DNA of 64,000 nucleotides from Lachnospiraceae bacterium UBA2860. GTDB lineage: Bacteria > Bacillota > Clostridia > Lachnospirales > Lachnospiraceae. Positions within the stretch are counted from its first letter, which is position 1. Each line of letters begins with the position of its first letter. The translations under genes were made by a program, and so were the position numbers. The notes beneath the pieces were generated by a model. It did no database searches and was not told the DNA's origin. It saw only the letters and a program-made list of their open reading frames with translations. The stretch lies in NCBI GenBank assembly GCA_002350625.1, contig DEFE01000028.1:115983-179982 (forward strand), given 5' to 3'. Shown here piece by piece: positions 17,611-29,723 of this stretch.

Positions 17611-18256
17611 TGTACTTGTGGGCTTCCTCCAGCATCATGTCCTTGACCTTCATGAGGCGCACCTGGGTGCTTCTCTCATTTTCATCGAGCTTCATCGTAA
17701 TGTAGCGGATGCCCTCCTGCGTCTCGGGGATGATCACATGCTCGAGCGCATTGACGCGGCGGCGCGTCTTCTCGATCTCCGCCGCCATCAGCTGGCAGGA
17801 CTTCTCGATCTCAGCCAGCTTCAGCATGTCCGGAAAGACATCACTCAGAGACTTCACCGCCCCGTCCAGATCGCCGGACGTGAAGGCAAAGCCGTAGGAA
17901 TAGATGTCGTTTTCATCGGAGGTTCTCGTCTCGTAGTCGAAGACGGGTATGTCGACGCTCATGACGTTGCGCTTGTCGCCCCGGAGGAAGACCTCCTGCT
18001 TCGGCGCCATCAGCGCCGCCCTTAAGGTCTCCTCGGACATCCCCGCCTTGGCGAGCACGAAGTTCCTGTTGGCGTCTTTAATGCCCGCTTCGACCTTCTC
18101 GCGGAGCGCCATATCCTCCCTCACGAGATCGAGGAACTGGCGCATGAGCTCGTCGCGCTTGTCCTTTAAAAGCCGGTGGCCTTTCACCGCCGTGACCAGC
18201 TTTCGCTTGAGGCGCGTCAGCTCCATTCTGGTCGGTGTTACCTGTGTAGAAGCCAT
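17600..18256 (-). CDS. atpD: V-type ATP synthase subunit D
   Basis: A 218-residue coiled-coil protein starting MASTQVTPTRMELTRLKRKL, typical of subunit D, the central rotor shaft of V/A-type ATPases. The N-terminal TPTRMELTRLK and the mid-protein RRRVNALEHVIIPETQ motif are conserved. Its gene follows atpB by 19 bases and overlaps the downstream membrane protein gene. Confidence 0.95.
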   Translation of the reverse strand: MASTQVTPTRMELTRLKRKLVTAVKGHRLLKDKRDELMRQFLDLVREDMALREKVEAGIKDANRNFVLAKAGMSEETLRAALMAPKQEVFLRGDKRNVMSVDIPVFDYETRTSDENDIYSYGFAFTSGDLDGAVKSLSDVFPDMLKLAEIEKSCQLMAAEIEKTRRRVNALEHVIIPETQEGIRYITMKLDENERSTQVRLMKVKDMMLEEAHKYSEK

Positions 18257-18275
18257 GTGCCCTTATCTCCTGCGA

Positions 18276-19640
18276 TTAATAATACTTATCCAGCAGCTTG
18301 TCAGAGATACGCTTCAGTTCTGAACGCGGCATGATTCTCAGCAGCTCCCAGCCCGTGTCCAGCGTCTCTTCGATGCTCCGGTCGGTCATATAGCCCTGGT
18401 TGACGTACTTCGTCTCGAATTCATCCGCGAATTTCGCGTAGATCAGGTCCGTCTCCGTGAGCGCCGCCTCGCCGAGGATGACCATGAGCTCCTTCGCTTC
18501 CTTGCCGCGCGCGTAAGCCGCAAAGAGCTGGTTCATCGTCGACGCGTGGTCCTCGCGCGTCTTGCCCTCGCCGATACCCTTGTCCTTAAGTCGCGACAGG
18601 GACGGGAGCACGTCGATCGGCGGCTGGAGGCCCTTTCTGTAGAGCTCGCGGGAAAGGATGACCTGTCCCTCGGTGATGTACCCCGTAAGGTCGGGGATCG
18701 GGTGCGTCTTGTCGTCTTCCGGCATCGTGAGGATCGGGATCATCGTGATGGATCCGGACTTGCCTTTCTGGCGGCCGGCTCTCTCGTACATCGTCGCGAG
18801 GTCGGTGTACATGTAGCCCGGATAGCCGCGGCGTCCCGGCACTTCCTTCCGCGCCGCGGAGACCTCGCGGAGCGCGTCCGCGTAGTTCGTGATGTCGGTC
18901 AGGATGACGAGGACGTGCATATCCTTCTCAAATGCCAGATACTCCGCCGCCGTCAGCGCCATACGCGGCGTCGAGATACGCTCGACCGCCGGGTCGTTGG
19001 CGAGGTTGATGAAGAGCACGGTTCTGTCGATCGCGCCCGTCTCGCGGAAGGACTCCTGGAAGAAGTTCGCTTCCTCGAAGGTGATGCCCATCGCCGCGAA
19101 GACGACGGCGAACTGCTCGTCGGTGCCGCGCACCTTCGCCTGGCGCGCGATCTGCGCGGCGAGCTGCGCGTGCGGGAGGCCTGACGCCGAGAAGATCGGC
19201 AGCTTCTGCCCGCGAACGAGCGTGTTGAGTCCGTCGATGGCGGACACGCCGGTCTGAATGAACTCGGACGGGTAGGCGCGGGCCGCCGGATTCATCGGCA
19301 GGCCGTTGATGTCCATGCGCTTCTCCGGCAGAATGTCCGGGCCGCCGTCGATCGTTCTGCCCAGTCCGTCAAAGACGCGGCCGAGCATATCCTCCGACAC
19401 GCCCAGCTCCATCGCGCGGCCGAGGAAACGAACCTTGCTGTTGGAGAGGTTGATGCCGGTGGAGGCCTCAAACAGCTGCACGAGCGCGTTTGTGCCGTTG
19501 ATTTCAAGGACCTTGCAGCGGCGGGTCTCGCCGTTCGCGAGCTCGATCTCACCGAGCTCATTATAAGAGACATTTTCGACGTCCTCTACGAGCATCAGAG
19601 GTCCGGCGACTTCTTTTATCGTGCGGTATTCTTTTGCCAT
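18276..19640 (-). CDS. atpB: V-type ATP synthase subunit B
   Basis: A 454-residue non-catalytic stator-hexamer subunit. The Walker A position reads [11 protein letters not shown] in place of a P-loop, as expected for B subunits. FVNLANDP-like, [44 protein letters not shown] are conserved. The start codon directly follows the atpA stop codon. Confidence 0.96.
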   Translation of the reverse strand: MAKEYRTIKEVAGPLMLVEDVENVSYNELGEIELANGETRRCKVLEINGTNALVQLFEASTGINLSNSKVRFLGRAMELGVSEDMLGRVFDGLGRTIDGGPDILPEKRMDINGLPMNPAARAYPSEFIQTGVSAIDGLNTLVRGQKLPIFSASGLPHAQLAAQIARQAKVRGTDEQFAVVFAAMGITFEEANFFQESFRETGAIDRTVLFINLANDPAVERISTPRMALTAAEYLAFEKDMHVLVILTDITNYADALREVSAARKEVPGRRGYPGYMYTDLATMYERAGRQKGKSGSITMIPILTMPEDDKTHPIPDLTGYITEGQVILSRELYRKGLQPPIDVLPSLSRLKDKGIGEGKTREDHASTMNQLFAAYARGKEAKELMVILGEAALTETDLIYAKFADEFETKYVNQGYMTDRSIEETLDTGWELLRIMPRSELKRISDKLLDKYY

Positions 19641-21410
19641 TTACCGGTCCTCCTTTCCGATGAGGCCAGCGAATTCTGCCGCGAGTTCTTCCTGAACCTT
19701 CTTGTATTCCTCAGCGACGTCGCTTTCTTTCGTGTACTTGAAGCGGCCGATTCTCTCGCGGGTCTCCATGGCGACGATATCGCCGATGGCCGCGCCGTCC
19801 TTCAGCGCGTTCACGCCGCCCTCATAGAAGGCGTACACGAGCTTCATCATCGCGTACTGCTTCTTAAGAGACGTGTAGGTATCGATCTCGTCGAAGGAGT
19901 TCTGGTGCAGGAAGTCCTCGCGGATCGAGCGCGCCGCTTCCATCTTCAGGCGGTCCTGCGGGGAGAGCGCGTCCATACCGACCATCTTCACGATTTCGTT
20001 CAGGCTCGCTTCGTCCTGCAGGAGGCTCATGAGCGACTGCCGCGTCTCCATCCAGTTTCCTTCCGCCGCCTCGTCGAACCACTTGCCGAGGTCGTCGAGG
20101 TAGAGCGAGTAGGAGGTCAGCCAGTTGATGGCCGGGAAGTGCCGCTGATAGGCGAGCTCGGCGTCGAGGCCCCAGAACACTTTGACGATGCGGAGTGTCG
20201 CCTGGGACACCGGTTCGGAAATGTCACCGCCCGGGGGCGAGACGGCTCCGATCGCGGAGAGCTGGCCTTCTCTTCCTTCTTTGCCGAGCGACACGACGCG
20301 TCCGGCTCTCTCGTAGAACTGCGCGAGACGGGAGCCCAGATACGCCGGGTAGCCTTCCTCGCCGGGCATCTCTTCAAGACGTCCGGACATCTCGCGGAGG
20401 GCTTCCGCCCAGCGGGAGGTGGAGTCGGCCATAAGGGCGACCGAGTAGCCCATGTCGCGGAAGTATTCCGCCATCGTGATGCCGGTGTAGATCGAGGCCT
20501 CGCGGGCCGCGACCGGCATGTCGGAGGTGTTGGCGATCAGGATCGTGCGCTGCATGAGCGATTCGCCGGTGCGCGGATCCGTAAGCTCCGGGAATTCATT
20601 CAGAACGTCCGTCATCTCGTTGCCGCGCTCGCCGCAGCCGATGTAGACGACGATGTCGGCCTCGGCCCACTTCGCGAGCTGGTGCTGCGTGACGGTCTTG
20701 CCGGAGCCGAAAGGCCCGGGGATCGCGGCGACGCCGCCCTTCGCGATCGGGAAGAAGGCGTCGATGACGCGCTGTCCGGTGACGAGCGGCATCGCAGGCG
20801 GAAGCTTCTTCTGATAGGGGCGCCCTTTTCTGACAGGCCACTTCTGCATGAGTGTAAGCTTCTCTTCACCCTTCTCGGTCTCGACGACGGCGATCGTCTC
20901 TTCCACCGTGTAGGACCCGGAGGTGATGCTCTTGATCTTCCCCTTAATGCCATAGGGAACCATGATCTTCTGCACGACGACCGGCGTCTCCTTCACCGTG
21001 CCGAGGATGTCTCCGGCCTCGACCTCTTCGCCCACTGCAGCCGTCGCCTCGAAGTCCCACTTCTTCGCGCGGTCGAGCGCCGCGACTTCGACGCCGCGGG
21101 AGAGGAGGTTACTGCCCGTCGTCTCCATGATCTTGTTGAGCGGCCGCTGAATGCCGTCGTAGATGGATCCCATAAGTCCCGGCCCCAGCTCGACCGAGAG
21201 CGGAACATCCATCGACTCCACGGGCTCGCCGGGGCCGAGGCCCTGCGTCTCCTCGTAGACCTGGATCGATGCCTCGTCTCCGTGCATCTCGATGATCTCG
21301 CCGATCAGTCTCTCGCGGCTCACGCGCACGACGTCAAACATGTTGGCGTCGCGCATGCCAGTTGCGACGACCAGCGGGCCGGCTACTTTTAATATCGTAC
21401 CTGTGCTCAT
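19641..21410 (-). CDS. atpA: V-type ATP synthase subunit A (catalytic)
   Basis: A 589-residue catalytic subunit starting [19 protein letters not shown]. The Walker A GPFGSGKT lies at residues 232-239, with GERGNEM and [27 protein letters not shown] following. It has the long non-homologous insertion of V/A-type A subunits (about residues 120-200). A GTG four codons upstream is possible, but it is one base from AGGAG; the ATG matches family N-termini, with a spacing of 13. Confidence 0.95.
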   Translation of the reverse strand: MSTGTILKVAGPLVVATGMRDANMFDVVRVSRERLIGEIIEMHGDEASIQVYEETQGLGPGEPVESMDVPLSVELGPGLMGSIYDGIQRPLNKIMETTGSNLLSRGVEVAALDRAKKWDFEATAAVGEEVEAGDILGTVKETPVVVQKIMVPYGIKGKIKSITSGSYTVEETIAVVETEKGEEKLTLMQKWPVRKGRPYQKKLPPAMPLVTGQRVIDAFFPIAKGGVAAIPGPFGSGKTVTQHQLAKWAEADIVVYIGCGERGNEMTDVLNEFPELTDPRTGESLMQRTILIANTSDMPVAAREASIYTGITMAEYFRDMGYSVALMADSTSRWAEALREMSGRLEEMPGEEGYPAYLGSRLAQFYERAGRVVSLGKEGREGQLSAIGAVSPPGGDISEPVSQATLRIVKVFWGLDAELAYQRHFPAINWLTSYSLYLDDLGKWFDEAAEGNWMETRQSLMSLLQDEASLNEIVKMVGMDALSPQDRLKMEAARSIREDFLHQNSFDEIDTYTSLKKQYAMMKLVYAFYEGGVNALKDGAAIGDIVAMETRERIGRFKYTKESDVAEEYKKVQEELAAEFAGLIGKEDR

Positions 21411-21430
21411 CTTGCTGACCACACTCCTTC

Positions 21431-21760
21431 CTAATTATCTCCGAACAGAATGTCGCTGCCGACCGCCTGCTCGACGGTTCTCTTCACCCCGCGGATGCCT
21501 TCCCCGGTGTTGCCCCTCACGCCCGGAATCTCGATGATCGCCGGCGTGAGACGGTTTTTGTACCTTGCGATCTCCTTCGTGAGCATCGCCGCGAGCGCCT
21601 CCGTGACGTAGATGACGCCGTAGTCGCTCTCCGCGATGTTCCGCAGCGTCTTCGCCGCGTCCTCCGGATCCGCGTTCATCTCGACGGGAAACGTCGTGAG
21701 GCCGACAGCCGCGAAGCCGTAGATGCTGTCGTAATCGCCCATGACCGCTATCTTATCCAT
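21431..21760 (-). CDS. atpF: V-type ATP synthase subunit F
   Basis: A 109-residue protein, [26 protein letters not shown], with the usual Rossmann-like N-terminus and the [11 protein letters not shown] segment of subunit F (rotor). It overlaps the end of atpC by 8 bases and precedes atpA by 20 bases. Confidence 0.93.
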   Translation of the reverse strand: MDKIAVMGDYDSIYGFAAVGLTTFPVEMNADPEDAAKTLRNIAESDYGVIYVTEALAAMLTKEIARYKNRLTPAIIEIPGVRGNTGEGIRGVKRTVEQAVGSDILFGDN

Positions 21761-22724
21761 ACATGTCCCTCACTCTCATGCGCGTCGTCTCCTCGGGGAA
21801 GTCGTTGGCCTTGGCGGTGAGGATGATCCGGACCGTCTTGATCTCATTCTGCCGCGCAAGGTAATAGGCGATAATCGGACCCATCGACACGGAGTTCGTC
21901 TTCTGCGGGCGGATCGTGGCGATCAGGCGGTTGTCGCACCAGCGCTCAAATGCCGAGGGCGATTCCTTCAGCGCCTCCGCTCCTTCGCGGAAGCCGTGCG
22001 TCTCGAGGTAGTTCATCAGGGCCTCTTCGTTTTCGGAGGCCGCGATCGCGAGAAGCCGCACGTCCAGCTCGTTGCAGGGCGCGAGCGCCTCCTTGAGGAA
22101 GCTTATATTCTTTCCGGTCCGAAGCGCTCTCACGGCGATCTTGATATCCGTGACGGCGATCGTCGACTCCACATAGTCGCGGAGCAGCGCGTTCTTCTGT
22201 TTTCTGCCGGCCTCGTGCATCGCGTCGAGGCAGGCGCGGTCGATGATGACGTCGCACTTCTGCCCGTCGCGGGTCTTCAGCATGACGTCGTGGGCCTCTT
22301 CCGCGGCCTTCTGCATGTGGGCCGGAAGCGCCTTGTAGTCATTTTCGCCGAGAATCCGCAGCATCTCCTCGCGTCCGTACCGCTCCATCGGGTAAAAGGC
22401 CGAGGCGTTGGGATCCGAGGTGCAGATCTCCTTGATGCCGGCCTTCAGGTTGTGATAGAGGTTCGGATACGAGAGCAACGCAAAGACGGACGGATCGATC
22501 TTCAGCTCGCGCATGAGATCCGCCGTCTTCTTCTCTTCCGCGGCGAGGACTTTGTCCGCGTCCCCGGAGGATTCCGCGTCGCCCCAGCCTCTGTCCTCCA
22601 CATAGGAAAGCACGGCGCGCGCGTCGGGCAGTGCGGTCATCTGTGAGATGTCCATGTCGGTGAGGAGGGATTTCTCCTTCACGCGGATTCTGGCGACCGC
22701 ATATACATAATCCAGATCACCCAT
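21753..22724 (-). CDS. atpC: V-type ATP synthase subunit C
   Basis: A 323-residue helical protein (MGDLDYVYAVARIRVKEKSLL) of the subunit C/d family, which caps the membrane rotor and links it to the central stalk. NISFLKEALAPCNELDVRLL and the C-terminal [35 protein letters not shown] are conserved. The ATG at 22724 overlaps atpE by 8 bases; upstream in-frame codons lie inside atpE and are shadow. Confidence 0.93.
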   Translation of the reverse strand: MGDLDYVYAVARIRVKEKSLLTDMDISQMTALPDARAVLSYVEDRGWGDAESSGDADKVLAAEEKKTADLMRELKIDPSVFALLSYPNLYHNLKAGIKEICTSDPNASAFYPMERYGREEMLRILGENDYKALPAHMQKAAEEAHDVMLKTRDGQKCDVIIDRACLDAMHEAGRKQKNALLRDYVESTIAVTDIKIAVRALRTGKNISFLKEALAPCNELDVRLLAIAASENEEALMNYLETHGFREGAEALKESPSAFERWCDNRLIATIRPQKTNSVSMGPIIAYYLARQNEIKTVRIILTAKANDFPEETTRMRVRDMYG

Positions 22725-23328
22725 CCGTGTTCTCCTTGTGCCAGATCGCCTCAGCGGCCATGTCCGAGAGCTCATCGTGCTTCTCGGCAAAGAGCGCGCT
22801 TAAGGTGCAGTTCTCATCGATCCCGCCGTAGCGGAGGATAAAGCCGTCGTCGATCTCCGCGCTCTCTTCGGACAGCTTAAGCGCCCCGCCGGCTTTTTTG
22901 CCGAGCTCGGCCATCGCGTCCGCAAATCCCGCCGGAAGGCGCGCAAGATCCTTCTTGCCGAGCAGAAGCTCGCCGCTTCCGCTCCCGATGTGCTTTCCGA
23001 TGAGCGCGGTCAGCATTTTGAAATAATCGCTGTCAGAAAGACTGCGCAGCTGTTTCGCGGCGTTTTCGATCACCTCGCCGATGATCTCCTGCCTCGCCGA
23101 GAGCACGGCGCCTCTTTTCCGCATGCCGATCTGGGAATTGATGCGTGTGCCGTAAGCCGCCGCATCCTTTTCCGCCTTTTCCTTAGCCTTCGCGGTGAGC
23201 TTCTCGCCCTCAAGGCGGGCGTTCTCAAGTTCCTTTTCGGCGCTCTTCTTTGCCTCGGCAATCACCGCGGCAGCTTTGTCTTTTGCTTCCTGCAGGATCT
23301 CATTAGTGATGTTGTCAATTCCTGCCAT
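22717..23328 (-). CDS. atpE: V-type ATP synthase subunit E
   Basis: A 203-residue peripheral stalk protein with a long N-terminal coiled coil rich in Lys, Glu and Ala (residues 10-80), starting MAGIDNITNEILQEAKDKAA. It pairs with subunit G as a stator stalk. It follows atpK by 49 bases. Confidence 0.92.
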   Translation of the reverse strand: MAGIDNITNEILQEAKDKAAAVIAEAKKSAEKELENARLEGEKLTAKAKEKAEKDAAAYGTRINSQIGMRKRGAVLSARQEIIGEVIENAAKQLRSLSDSDYFKMLTALIGKHIGSGSGELLLGKKDLARLPAGFADAMAELGKKAGGALKLSEESAEIDDGFILRYGGIDENCTLSALFAEKHDELSDMAAEAIWHKENTDG

Positions 23329-23377
23329 TTATCTTCTCTCCTCTATAAACGCGTGTTTATATCTGACCTGTCTTTGA

Positions 23378-25869
<2,492 letters not shown>

Positions 25870-25886
25870 GCTTTAAGCCTCCTGAT

Positions 25887-26198
25887 CTACTTAAGCAGTG
25901 TGTCGACCACTGCGGATACGGCCGCGTCCAGCTTCGGCGCGGCGTCTTTCCTGATTTCGGCCGCCTCCGCCTCCGCTTCTTTGTCCGCTTCGGCCAGCTT
26001 CGCTTTGCCTGCTTCCGCAGCTTTCGCCATCAGCTCATCCGCCGCCTTCTTAGCGGCCGCTTTGGCGTCCTCTATGAGCTGAGCTGCCTTGGCCTTGGCG
26101 TCCTTAATGATGCCGTCCGCTTCCGCGCCGGCTTCGGCAACGATTCCTTCGGCTTTCGCTTCTGCTTCCTTGACCGCACGGATGGTATCTTCGATCAT
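25887..26198 (-). CDS. V-type ATP synthase subunit G/H (peripheral stalk)
   Basis: A 103-residue Ala/Glu/Lys-rich coiled coil (MIEDTIRAVKEAEAKAEGIV) at the first position of the V-ATPase operon. Size, position and composition match the stalk subunit called G, H or NtpF. The ATG at 26198 follows AAGGCGG by about 8 bases; a GTG three codons upstream is less likely because it overlaps that site. Confidence 0.88.
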   Translation of the reverse strand: MIEDTIRAVKEAEAKAEGIVAEAGAEADGIIKDAKAKAAQLIEDAKAAAKKAADELMAKAAEAGKAKLAEADKEAEAEAAEIRKDAAPKLDAAVSAVVDTLLK

Positions 26199-26327
26199 AC
26201 TCTTCACCGCCTTTTTCCATGATCTTGCAAAAAACCATTCTTGAGTTTAGCACACCTCTCTCATAATTTCTACATATAGATTATGTATGCATCCGGCGGG
26301 CCGGCCATCCCATAAGGAAGCGCCGGG
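26199..26327 (-). promoter_or_regulatory. leader region of the V-ATPase operon
   Basis: About 130 bases. An AT-rich stretch (26250-26290) with candidate -10 elements precedes the first gene, but no convincing -35 is visible. A GC-rich self-complementary segment (CCGGCGGGCCGGCC, 26292-26305) lies further upstream. Confidence 0.3.
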
Positions 26328-26467
26328 CTCTTCTCCGGTTACGAGTCTCATCATCTTGCAGATCATTCCACCGCCGTGATTCTCATCATCGCGCAGATCA
26401 CTCTTCCGCCGTGATTCTCATCACCGCGCAGATCACTCTTCCGCCGTGATTCTCATCACCGCGCCGG
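26328..26467. repeat. four tandem 35-bp units copying the 3' end of the pseudouridine synthase gene
   Basis: Units at 26433-26467 (inside the gene, includes its stop codon), 26398-26432, 26363-26397 and a diverged 26328-26362. Each carries the last codons (read on the minus strand as MRITAEE then TGA). The first two units are nearly identical and the last two progressively diverge. Because 35 is not a multiple of 3, added copies lie after the stop and do not lengthen the protein. Confidence 0.9.
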
Positions 26468-27101
26468 TCCGCGGGTGGCGGAAGGAGAGACTTACGGCGC
26501 GGAGTGCGATCTGCCCGCGCGCAAGGCCTTCCTTCGAGTCGGCCGGCGCGCCGTATTTTGTGTCCCCGCGGATGGGCATCCCGGCGTGCGCGAGCTGCGC
26601 GCGGATCTGGTGGTGGCGGCCGGTGATGAGCTCGATCTCGAGCGTGTCCTCCCCTGTCTTTTTGTAGCGGAGTACGGCTTTTTTCGGGCGCTCCTCCCTG
26701 CGGGCGGGCGTTTTGGCGCTTCCTTTCCCCCCGGACACGATATGCGCCGTATTCGTTTTCCGGTCCCAGGCGAGGTCATCCGTGAGCTCCCCAGCCTCCG
26801 CCGGAATCCGTCCGCACACGCGGGCGCGGTAGATCTTCTGCATTTTCCCGTCCGCGAGCTGTTTGGAGAGCGCGGCAGCCGCCATTTTCGTCCTGGCGAA
26901 AAGCACGACGCCCGCGACCGGCTGGTCCAGGCGGTGCACCGTGTAGATCTCCGGCCCGCCGTCCCCGTCCGCGAGATAGCTTCTCAAGGCGTGCGCAAGA
27001 TCCGTCTCGCTCACGCGCGCGCTCTCGACCGCCACGCCGGCCGGCTTGTCCACGGCGATGATCTCCGCGTCTTCATATAATATTCTGTCCTCAATGATCA
27101 T
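26433..27101 (-). CDS. RluA/RluD-family RNA pseudouridine synthase
   Basis: A 222-residue protein starting MIIEDRILYEDAEIIAVDKPAGV. The catalytic motif HRLDQPVAG has the nucleophilic Asp59, and ELITGRHHQIRAQLAHAGMPIRGDTKYG is the second conserved block. There is no N-terminal S4 domain, so it is a short RluA-type enzyme acting on rRNA or tRNA uridines; target unknown. The frame is open further upstream but the ATG at 27101 fits the family start and the AAGGGG site. The gene's 3' end is repeated in tandem downstream. Confidence 0.9.
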   Translation of the reverse strand: MIIEDRILYEDAEIIAVDKPAGVAVESARVSETDLAHALRSYLADGDGGPEIYTVHRLDQPVAGVVLFARTKMAAAALSKQLADGKMQKIYRARVCGRIPAEAGELTDDLAWDRKTNTAHIVSGGKGSAKTPARREERPKKAVLRYKKTGEDTLEIELITGRHHQIRAQLAHAGMPIRGDTKYGAPADSKEGLARGQIALRAVSLSFRHPRTGAVMRITAEE

Positions 27102-27221
27102 GTGCGTCCCCTTTTTCCGGACATCGCCACGACACACGAAGCGGCCGTCGTATTATCCTATTCGATCAATACGGCGGCCGCTCAGCAATGTCCGTTATTC
27201 AATTAATTCTTACCTCTCTTT

Positions 27222-27398
27222 TCAGGATTCCTTAGGTCCTTTATTCCAATTGGTTTTTTCAGGATCTATATGAATTGCTGTCCTTCCCGGCTCATCTTTC
27301 GATTTAGAAATTCCATATCATTTCGCATGTAAGGAATTTGGATTTGGTTCCCGGCCTCCTGTTTTAATCGGTACGCCGTCCTTACTGCAGGTCACCAT
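27222..27398 (-). pseudogene. decayed coding remnant, possible end of a toxin-like protein
   Basis: From an ATG at 27398 the minus strand reads 26 codons of plausible protein (KTGGREPNPNSLHAK), a TGA at 27318-27320, then 31 more in-frame codons (SKDEPGRTAIHIDPEKTNW) and a final TGA at 27222. Composition resembles C-terminal tips of polymorphic toxins, but no family was recognised. The internal TGA could be a nonsense mutation; readthrough as selenocysteine is unlikely since no SECIS-like hairpin was noticed. Confidence 0.35.
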
Positions 27399-27531
27399 AA
27401 AGAAGAAGTTTCACACCGGTTCCGGCCTGTTTTTTCGGCCTCCGCCCCTCTGATCGGTTTGGATGCTTTCGTGAATCAATCCCCGGCAGCCTGTTTCTTA
27501 TGCAGATGTTCTTATGCATTCAAGTAAGCGG

Positions 27532-27826
27532 TTATGGCTCTCCGGTAATACTCTTCGGATTGTTCTCTTTCAGTTCACGGGACCCATCGTCCTTATGATG
27601 CGGCATATGTGATAACTGCTCAATACGGGGAAGCCAGCTGATATGATGCCTTTTCAATTTTTTGTTATCGCCTTGATAACCAGGTATCAACCATACCTTA
27701 AGTGAAAAAAGGCTTTCTCGTCGGGAATTGCTGTGCTCTGCCGATTCCGTATTGAGGAGATCCGTAGATCGGTTCATTTAAAGTGTCCAACGGCGCTCCC
27801 TCCTCTTCTTCTGGTACTCCGGTCAT
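27532..27826 (-). pseudogene. frameshifted small gene of unknown function
   Basis: From an ATG at 27826 the protein reads MTGVPEEEEGAPLDTLNEP and so on for 42 codons, then stops. Dropping one T from the minus-strand T6 tract (27705-27710) joins it in frame to SLKVWLIPGYQGDNKKLKRH, ending at 27532 and giving about 97 residues. The second half carries LKRHHISWLP and HMPHHKDDG, reminiscent of His-rich nuclease-toxin tips. Function is not identified. Confidence 0.4.
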
Positions 27827-28142
27827 CCTTATTTGCTTATTGATCTTCGTCCGTCTGATACAATGACTGCTTCGGCTTTTTTATGCCGCAAGCTTTGGTC
27901 CGGATGACGACTGGAGTTGGGTTTTCAGTTCTTTTTGGAAGATTATTTCTTCTCTCTCTTGGATGTATTAAATATAAAACATTGCTTTTGAATTGTCAAT
28001 CATTTTATTTATTGTTTTTGTATTTTTCTCTTATCGGCAGTGTTATTGTATAAATTGTCTGATATTTTATGAACTGTCACGAAACTTCATACAACACAAG
28101 AATTGTCAGAAAGTGAAGGACAGTTTTCCGTTCGCCTGCAAA

Positions 28143-28179
28143 AAAATGTGACAAGGGGTCAGACCCCTTGTCACATTTT
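28143..28179. terminator. perfect GGGGTC-GACCCC palindrome, terminator of the GH13 gene
   Basis: Two perfect 18-base arms (28143-28160 and 28162-28179) around one base form a near-continuous palindrome whose core is GGGGTCAGACCCC. On the minus strand it starts 2 bases after the GH13 stop codon and ends in a T-tract. It belongs to a family of five similar elements in this window. Confidence 0.85.
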
Positions 28180-28181
28180 GA

Positions 28182-29723
28182 TCAGCCAAGCACGACGAAG
28201 GATTGTGCCCCTACTGTCAGCTTGCCGTCTGCATAATCCGCGGTCCCGATCGTGTAGATGGGGCTCACGTCGCCGAGGTCCGCGCTGACTTCCTCTGCGG
28301 TGCCGGCCGGGTTGACGGCGACGACCATCGATCCGCGCCGGAAGACGAAGGGCTTTCCGTCCTCGCTGCAGATGACCTTGAAGGGCGCGTCCGCCTGCAG
28401 GTCTTCCCTGCTGTGGCGAAGGGCGAGGATCTCCTTCACGGTGTGAAGAAGGGAGGCCGGGTCCGCCTCGGCGGCGGCGACTGTCGGCGCGTCTTCGCTC
28501 TCGTCGACCGGCAGGTACAGGTCTTCTTTCTTCCCTGTGGAGAAGCCGAGGTTTTTGCTGCCGTCCCACTGCATGGGCGATCTCGATCCGGTGCGGAAGT
28601 AGCCGCCTTCCTTTGTCGGAAGGTCGAGGTAGCGCATGCCGATCTCGTCGCCGTAGTAGAGGAAGGGGACGCCGGGCATCGTGAAGATCACCGCGTAGGC
28701 GAGCTTCAGCTCCTGTTCGTCCAGATTGTAACGCGGGCGGATCGTGTCGTGATTGCAGGTGAGCATCGAGATGTAGCCCTTGTCCTTCGTGTCCTCATAC
28801 CAGTCGAGGTACTCATCCAGGAAGCGGCCGATGCTGCCGCCGGCATCCTTTTTGAAATAGCTGTGGTCCTCGCCTTTATGGTTGCCGTAGTCGCGCATGA
28901 GGGTCGAGTAGCCGCCGCCCTGCACGTTGAGGCAGAAATCGCAGTCGTATCCCGCGCGGAGAGCGAGCGGCGGATTGCTCCACTCCGAGACCATCGCCGC
29001 GTCAGGGAACTCGAGGTCCAGCATGCGGCGCACGTCTCTCCAGATGCGGCTCGTGCCGGTCTTCTTGTCGTCGTCATTTTTGACGAGCGAGGAGGCCATG
29101 TCCACGCGGAAACCGTCGCAGCCTTTTTCGAGCCAGAAGCGCATGATGTCCTTGATCGCCTCGCGGGTCGCGATCGCTGCCGGGTGGTTAGCGGGCAGCT
29201 GCCAGGGCTGATCGACCTTAAAGAAGCCGTAGTTGAGGGCCGGCTGGCACTTGAAGAAGTTGAGGACATAGGTCCCGCTGCGCTCGCTCTCGCCGCCGAT
29301 ATAGGGGAAGCCCGCCGCCGCGTCGAAGCAGAAGTCCGTCCAGATGAAGCGGTCGGAGTATTCGTTTCTCTCCGCCTTCTGGCTCATGCGGAACCACGCG
29401 TGCTCCTCGGAGGTGTGGCCCGGCACGAGGTCAAGCAGCACGCGGATCCCCATGTCGTGCGCGGTGTGAAAGAGCCTGACCAGATCCTCGTTCGTGCCGT
29501 AGCGCGGCGCGACTTTCTTGTAGTCGCGGACATCATAGCCGGCGTCTTTAAAGGGCGAATCGAAGCAGGGGTTGATCCACAGGGCGTTGCAGCCCAGGTC
29601 CTTAATGTAGCCGAGCTTTTCGATAATGCCGTTAATGTCGCCGATTCCGTCGCCATTAGTGTCGTAGAAGGACTGCGGATAGATTTCGTAGAAGACTGCG
29701 TCTTTCAGCCATGCTGCTGCCAT
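28182..29723 (-). CDS. GH13 glycosidase (oligo-1,6-glucosidase / trehalose-6-phosphate hydrolase type)
   Basis: A 513-residue cytoplasmic alpha-amylase-fold enzyme starting MAAAWLKDAVFYEIYPQSFYDTNGDGIGD. The expected catalytic residues are Asp208 (GFRVDMA), Glu247 (VSEWSN) and Asp326 (CNHDTIRP). The substitution of VGE by VSE in the acid/base motif is unusual but keeps the glutamate. No signal peptide. Likely cleaves alpha-1,6 or short alpha-glucosides taken up by transport. It is divergent from the AraC gene, which probably controls it. The ATG follows AAGGGG; an in-frame extension upstream crosses the divergent promoter region and is shadow. Confidence 0.88.
   Translation of the reverse strand: MAAAWLKDAVFYEIYPQSFYDTNGDGIGDINGIIEKLGYIKDLGCNALWINPCFDSPFKDAGYDVRDYKKVAPRYGTNEDLVRLFHTAHDMGIRVLLDLVPGHTSEEHAWFRMSQKAERNEYSDRFIWTDFCFDAAAGFPYIGGESERSGTYVLNFFKCQPALNYGFFKVDQPWQLPANHPAAIATREAIKDIMRFWLEKGCDGFRVDMASSLVKNDDDKKTGTSRIWRDVRRMLDLEFPDAAMVSEWSNPPLALRAGYDCDFCLNVQGGGYSTLMRDYGNHKGEDHSYFKKDAGGSIGRFLDEYLDWYEDTKDKGYISMLTCNHDTIRPRYNLDEQELKLAYAVIFTMPGVPFLYYGDEIGMRYLDLPTKEGGYFRTGSRSPMQWDGSKNLGFSTGKKEDLYLPVDESEDAPTVAAAEADPASLLHTVKEILALRHSREDLQADAPFKVICSEDGKPFVFRRGSMVVAVNPAGTAEEVSADLGDVSPIYTIGTADYADGKLTVGAQSFVVLG

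Larger units (their letters stand above)
27138..28142. other. 1-kb AT-richer region with no intact gene
   Basis: Base composition drops visibly compared with both flanks, and no complete conserved gene was found. The minus strand holds two decayed coding pieces (27532-27826 and 27222-27398). The last 200 bases (27940-28142) are very AT-rich, with T-tracts and no open frame. This looks like a remnant of transferred DNA. Confidence 0.6.

Noticed and set aside
19905..21392. 495-codon plus-strand frame opposite atpA
   Set aside because: Shadow of the conserved ATPase subunit; composition is His/Arg/Asp-rich and without domains.
26328..26467. Possible CRISPR array
   Set aside because: The 35-base units are directly adjacent with no spacers, and one is the gene's own 3' end.
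27318..27320. In-frame TGA as a selenocysteine codon
   Set aside because: The locus uses selenium elsewhere, but no SECIS-like hairpin was noticed just downstream and the frame lacks a convincing start or family.
28103..28288. Small plus-strand frame around the GH13 terminator
   Set aside because: It is made by reading through the palindrome; similar TPCHI-type peptides appear at each copy.
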